The position numbers and the translations under genes were made by a program. Positions 61,587 to 64,000 of a stretch of DNA of 64,000 nt are shown piece by piece. The notes beneath the pieces are model-generated. The model did not search any database. It saw only the letters and a program-made list of their open reading frames with translations, and had not been told where the DNA came from. Every line of letters starts with the position of its first letter. The first letter of the stretch is position 1. This DNA is from Rhodamnia argentea (taxonomy: Eukaryota > Streptophyta > Magnoliopsida > Myrtales > Myrtaceae), in NCBI RefSeq assembly GCF_020921035.1, contig NC_063151.1:2046001-2110000 (forward strand), given 5' to 3'.

Positions 61587-64000
61587 ATTTCTTGAAATGA
61601 GAAACTTATTCTTTCAAAGCACATATCCATCAACCACAATATTTAGAACTGCGATACCTAGCAACAAAATACCGATACTTAACAGCCCATAAAAGACAAA
61701 CATGTAAGATAAAATAAATAGAAAAAAGTTCAAAACACACAACATAAAAACATAAACCATTGAACTTCTTTCCTCATTCATTCATAAAAGATAGCTCCAA
61801 ATTCTAACAAACCCGGGAACAAAATAAACAATAAACATAATTAAAATGGGTTCAGTCCAAGATATCTAGGTCGGTCTGCCGTTCGGTTCAACACCCTGGC
61901 GATGGGACTGCATAGTGCATGGTGCCCATTCCTAGTGTTAGGGACTGAGGATTGGACCGTTTCCCTCATGAATTGGACTGCACAGTGCCGATCCTGTTTA
62001 GGGTCTACCTTGAACCAGTGCTCCCCTAGTCATGATGCCCAACAGCTACTATATAATCACATTTCTACCAATCCGGCACTTTAGACGATTGACATTATGA
62101 CATGGTAGATCCTTCTGATTCGCATACTTTCTAACAGGATTTTTAGCTGGACGGTAAATTTTCCTCATCTTTCATCAAATGGAGAATTAACGGACGTGTT
62201 ATGTATACTTTGTGGAGTTCTTGCCTCTGTATCGTCTTGCAGGGAGACAGATTCCCACAACCCTCATAAATTCATGCTCAGCAATCGCTGCAATCGACAA
62301 GGAAAATTCGCAGGAACCAAAGCGTCGCATTACTGCCGGCGTTCAGTAACGCGAGAAGGTTTTGAAAAATGGAGGAACCTGGAGAAGCAAGAACCTTCAG
62401 AACGAAGCGGTGCACGCACGCACATGCGAAGGAATCGCGTTTAAAGTAAATGCATCGCAGCGAGGAGCGAAAGTACATCTTTTAGAGTGCCAAGGGAATC
62501 ACTTGCTTCAGCGGGTGGATCGTCATTTCCCCAAGTGAAGCGCCACTGTGTGCTTTTTAACCCCTAAAAGAGGATAGAAGACTAAAATAATCGATGTTCC
62601 TTACGAGTTCTCGTAGTTATTCGTTGGTTCACGATAAGATCGCATGAAACACGGTTTAGACTGCTCAATCAAATCTCACGAAGCGATTCTTGATGTTTCA
62701 GTTCAATTCGAGAGTTCAGGAGAAAAACATTCACAAATCGAACAGAATCTTTCTACTTACTCCGCGGATAATTTCGAAAACTTCGATTGTCTGCATGTGA
62801 TATGGGAAGCAGATAACCCTTGACATGGCTAGCTAGCATCCTAGTCCTACATGCATTGTGGTAAGGAGAACTTTTTAGGCTTAGGGGTTGAAATGAAACC
62901 AATACTTGTACCTAGAAATTTCCATATGTCACTTTTTCTTGAAAGATTCTAACATATCATTATCATGTAAGTGTTGCTGATAATGTGTGACATTCGATAT
63001 TCTAGAAACTCGATAGAAAGGTGTGGATGAGCGATCCATATAGCTACAGGTACATCCCTAAAGTGTAGGCCATGGATTGGAGCAAACATTTGAAATCAGA
63101 CAAGGGCATGAGGAATGTTTCTTTCCCCTAATCCTTAGCTTCAGCTAAGAAGCCGGGGCATATTCCTCTCGCATTGAATCGAATTCAATGGATTTTCCCA
63201 TTACATATGCTTCTCGGCCAACACTTGGGTTTCTTTGTCTATACTAGCAAAAACACACACATGTGCCAAAACAGAGATCGCACAAAGATAGTCAACGATG
63301 TTCTGTTATTTATGGTTTTTGTGTCGATTTTATGATGATACAAAAATACAGGTCTCCTTAATAGTAAGTACAGGTTATTAAGAAACTTATTTTAGGCAAG
63401 TATTCTTATGGTTGAAAACCACCTTGAAGTTAATTTATGCATACGGTAGAAGGCATCTAATTACCGCGATCTCGTTCTTGTAGTATAAATGTTTTTCACT
63501 CTGTTTAGCTTGAAGAAAGAAAGAGGAACTCCGCGAATGCGAGAGAGGTTTAAGAGCCTAACACGGCAAATTCAAGAGGTCTAGACGGCAGCTTAGAAGC
63601 AAAACCAAATTTATTTCCTACTATTTAACTTGATTAATCTTTGTAGGGTTTATATCAAATAGAAATCAGTTAATGCCCATCAAAGAAAATCAGCATATCC
63701 CACTGTTTTTCAAAACATTAAGTAAGCTAGGATTAGGGTTGGGAAGAGACAGATCAAGATCCAAGTTCCCATTTTCTTCCAAACTCCTAAAATATTTGAG
63801 AGCACAACAAATTTCTTCCTCCTCCCCCCTCGAAAATCGAGACGATTGAGAGCTCCAAATAACTAATCAGCGACTTTTGTTCAAACCCCCTAATATTAAT
63901 TTAATACCGCGCCATGATCAGAGCCCACTCGAGTCCAAGCTAGGTAGCTCCAATGTTCTTTATTAACCTAATTAACCCATCATTAAAGAAATAATAATGC
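57170..64000. other. Gene-free, repeat-rich right flank
   Basis: No reading frame is convincing. I can see a fold-back around 57604-58015 (left 'atgttcctcgcaacaatttc', right 'gaaattgtgttcggcaactg' then ttcc) with a GA microsatellite in its middle; AATAAT repeats near 58438-58460; 'ggttcggtt' dispersed-repeat pieces at 59730-59830 and 61440-61905; a long poly-T run at about 61556-61585; and scattered AT-rich sequence with no pattern after 62,500. The short frame at 62196-62444 is probably chance. Confidence 0.5.

Overview
The window is nuclear DNA of a woody flowering plant. Genes have GT-AG introns, plant-specific families are present, and spacers are AT-rich and full of small transposon relics. 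The protein sequences look like a eudicot and my guess is Myrtaceae (eucalypt/myrtle group), but the species assignment is inference. No bacterial, CRISPR or operon-like content was seen.

Layout. Positions 1-20,400 hold no intact gene. They are built mostly from a diverged tandem duplication with a period of about 9 kb (copy A about 1.33-10.44 kb, copy B about 10.44-19.2 kb, start of a third copy about 19.2-19.5 kb), later invaded by different small elements: a TRIM-like LTR element, Tourist-like MITEs, a Mutator-like MITE with a perfect 9-bp target duplication, and a family of fold-back elements. From 20.4 kb to 56.9 kb lie six well-supported protein genes: a DOG1-domain protein (minus), a SUT4/SUC4-type sucrose transporter (5 exons), an IRX9H-type GT43 xylan glycosyltransferase (3 exons), the UFM1-conjugating enzyme UFC1 (3 exons), glutamyl-tRNA reductase HEMA (3 exons) and a WAV3-type RING/VWA E3 ligase (minus, 2 exons). 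For the five spliced genes the exon joins keep frame, and the product lengths fit their families as far as I know them. From 57 to 64 kb I see only repeat-rich spacer.

Function. The genes are not a pathway cluster. They are independent housekeeping or developmental genes: sucrose export from the vacuole, xylan backbone synthesis, UFMylation, the first committed step of tetrapyrrole synthesis in plastids, auxin/gravity-related ubiquitination, and a DOG1-like regulator. HEMA (+) and the WAV3-like gene (-) converge tail to tail with about 1.4 kb between them.

The less obvious material is in the spacers and introns: two short GC-rich open frames that look like gene relics (371-586 minus; about 23,110-23,378 plus, F-box-like), an unexplained coding-like insertion in the last intron of the sucrose transporter, a 170-bp tandem duplication carrying acceptor-like sites in HEMA intron 2, and a GC-rich motif shared between structurally different fold-back families. 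I found no convincing previously undescribed biochemical system.
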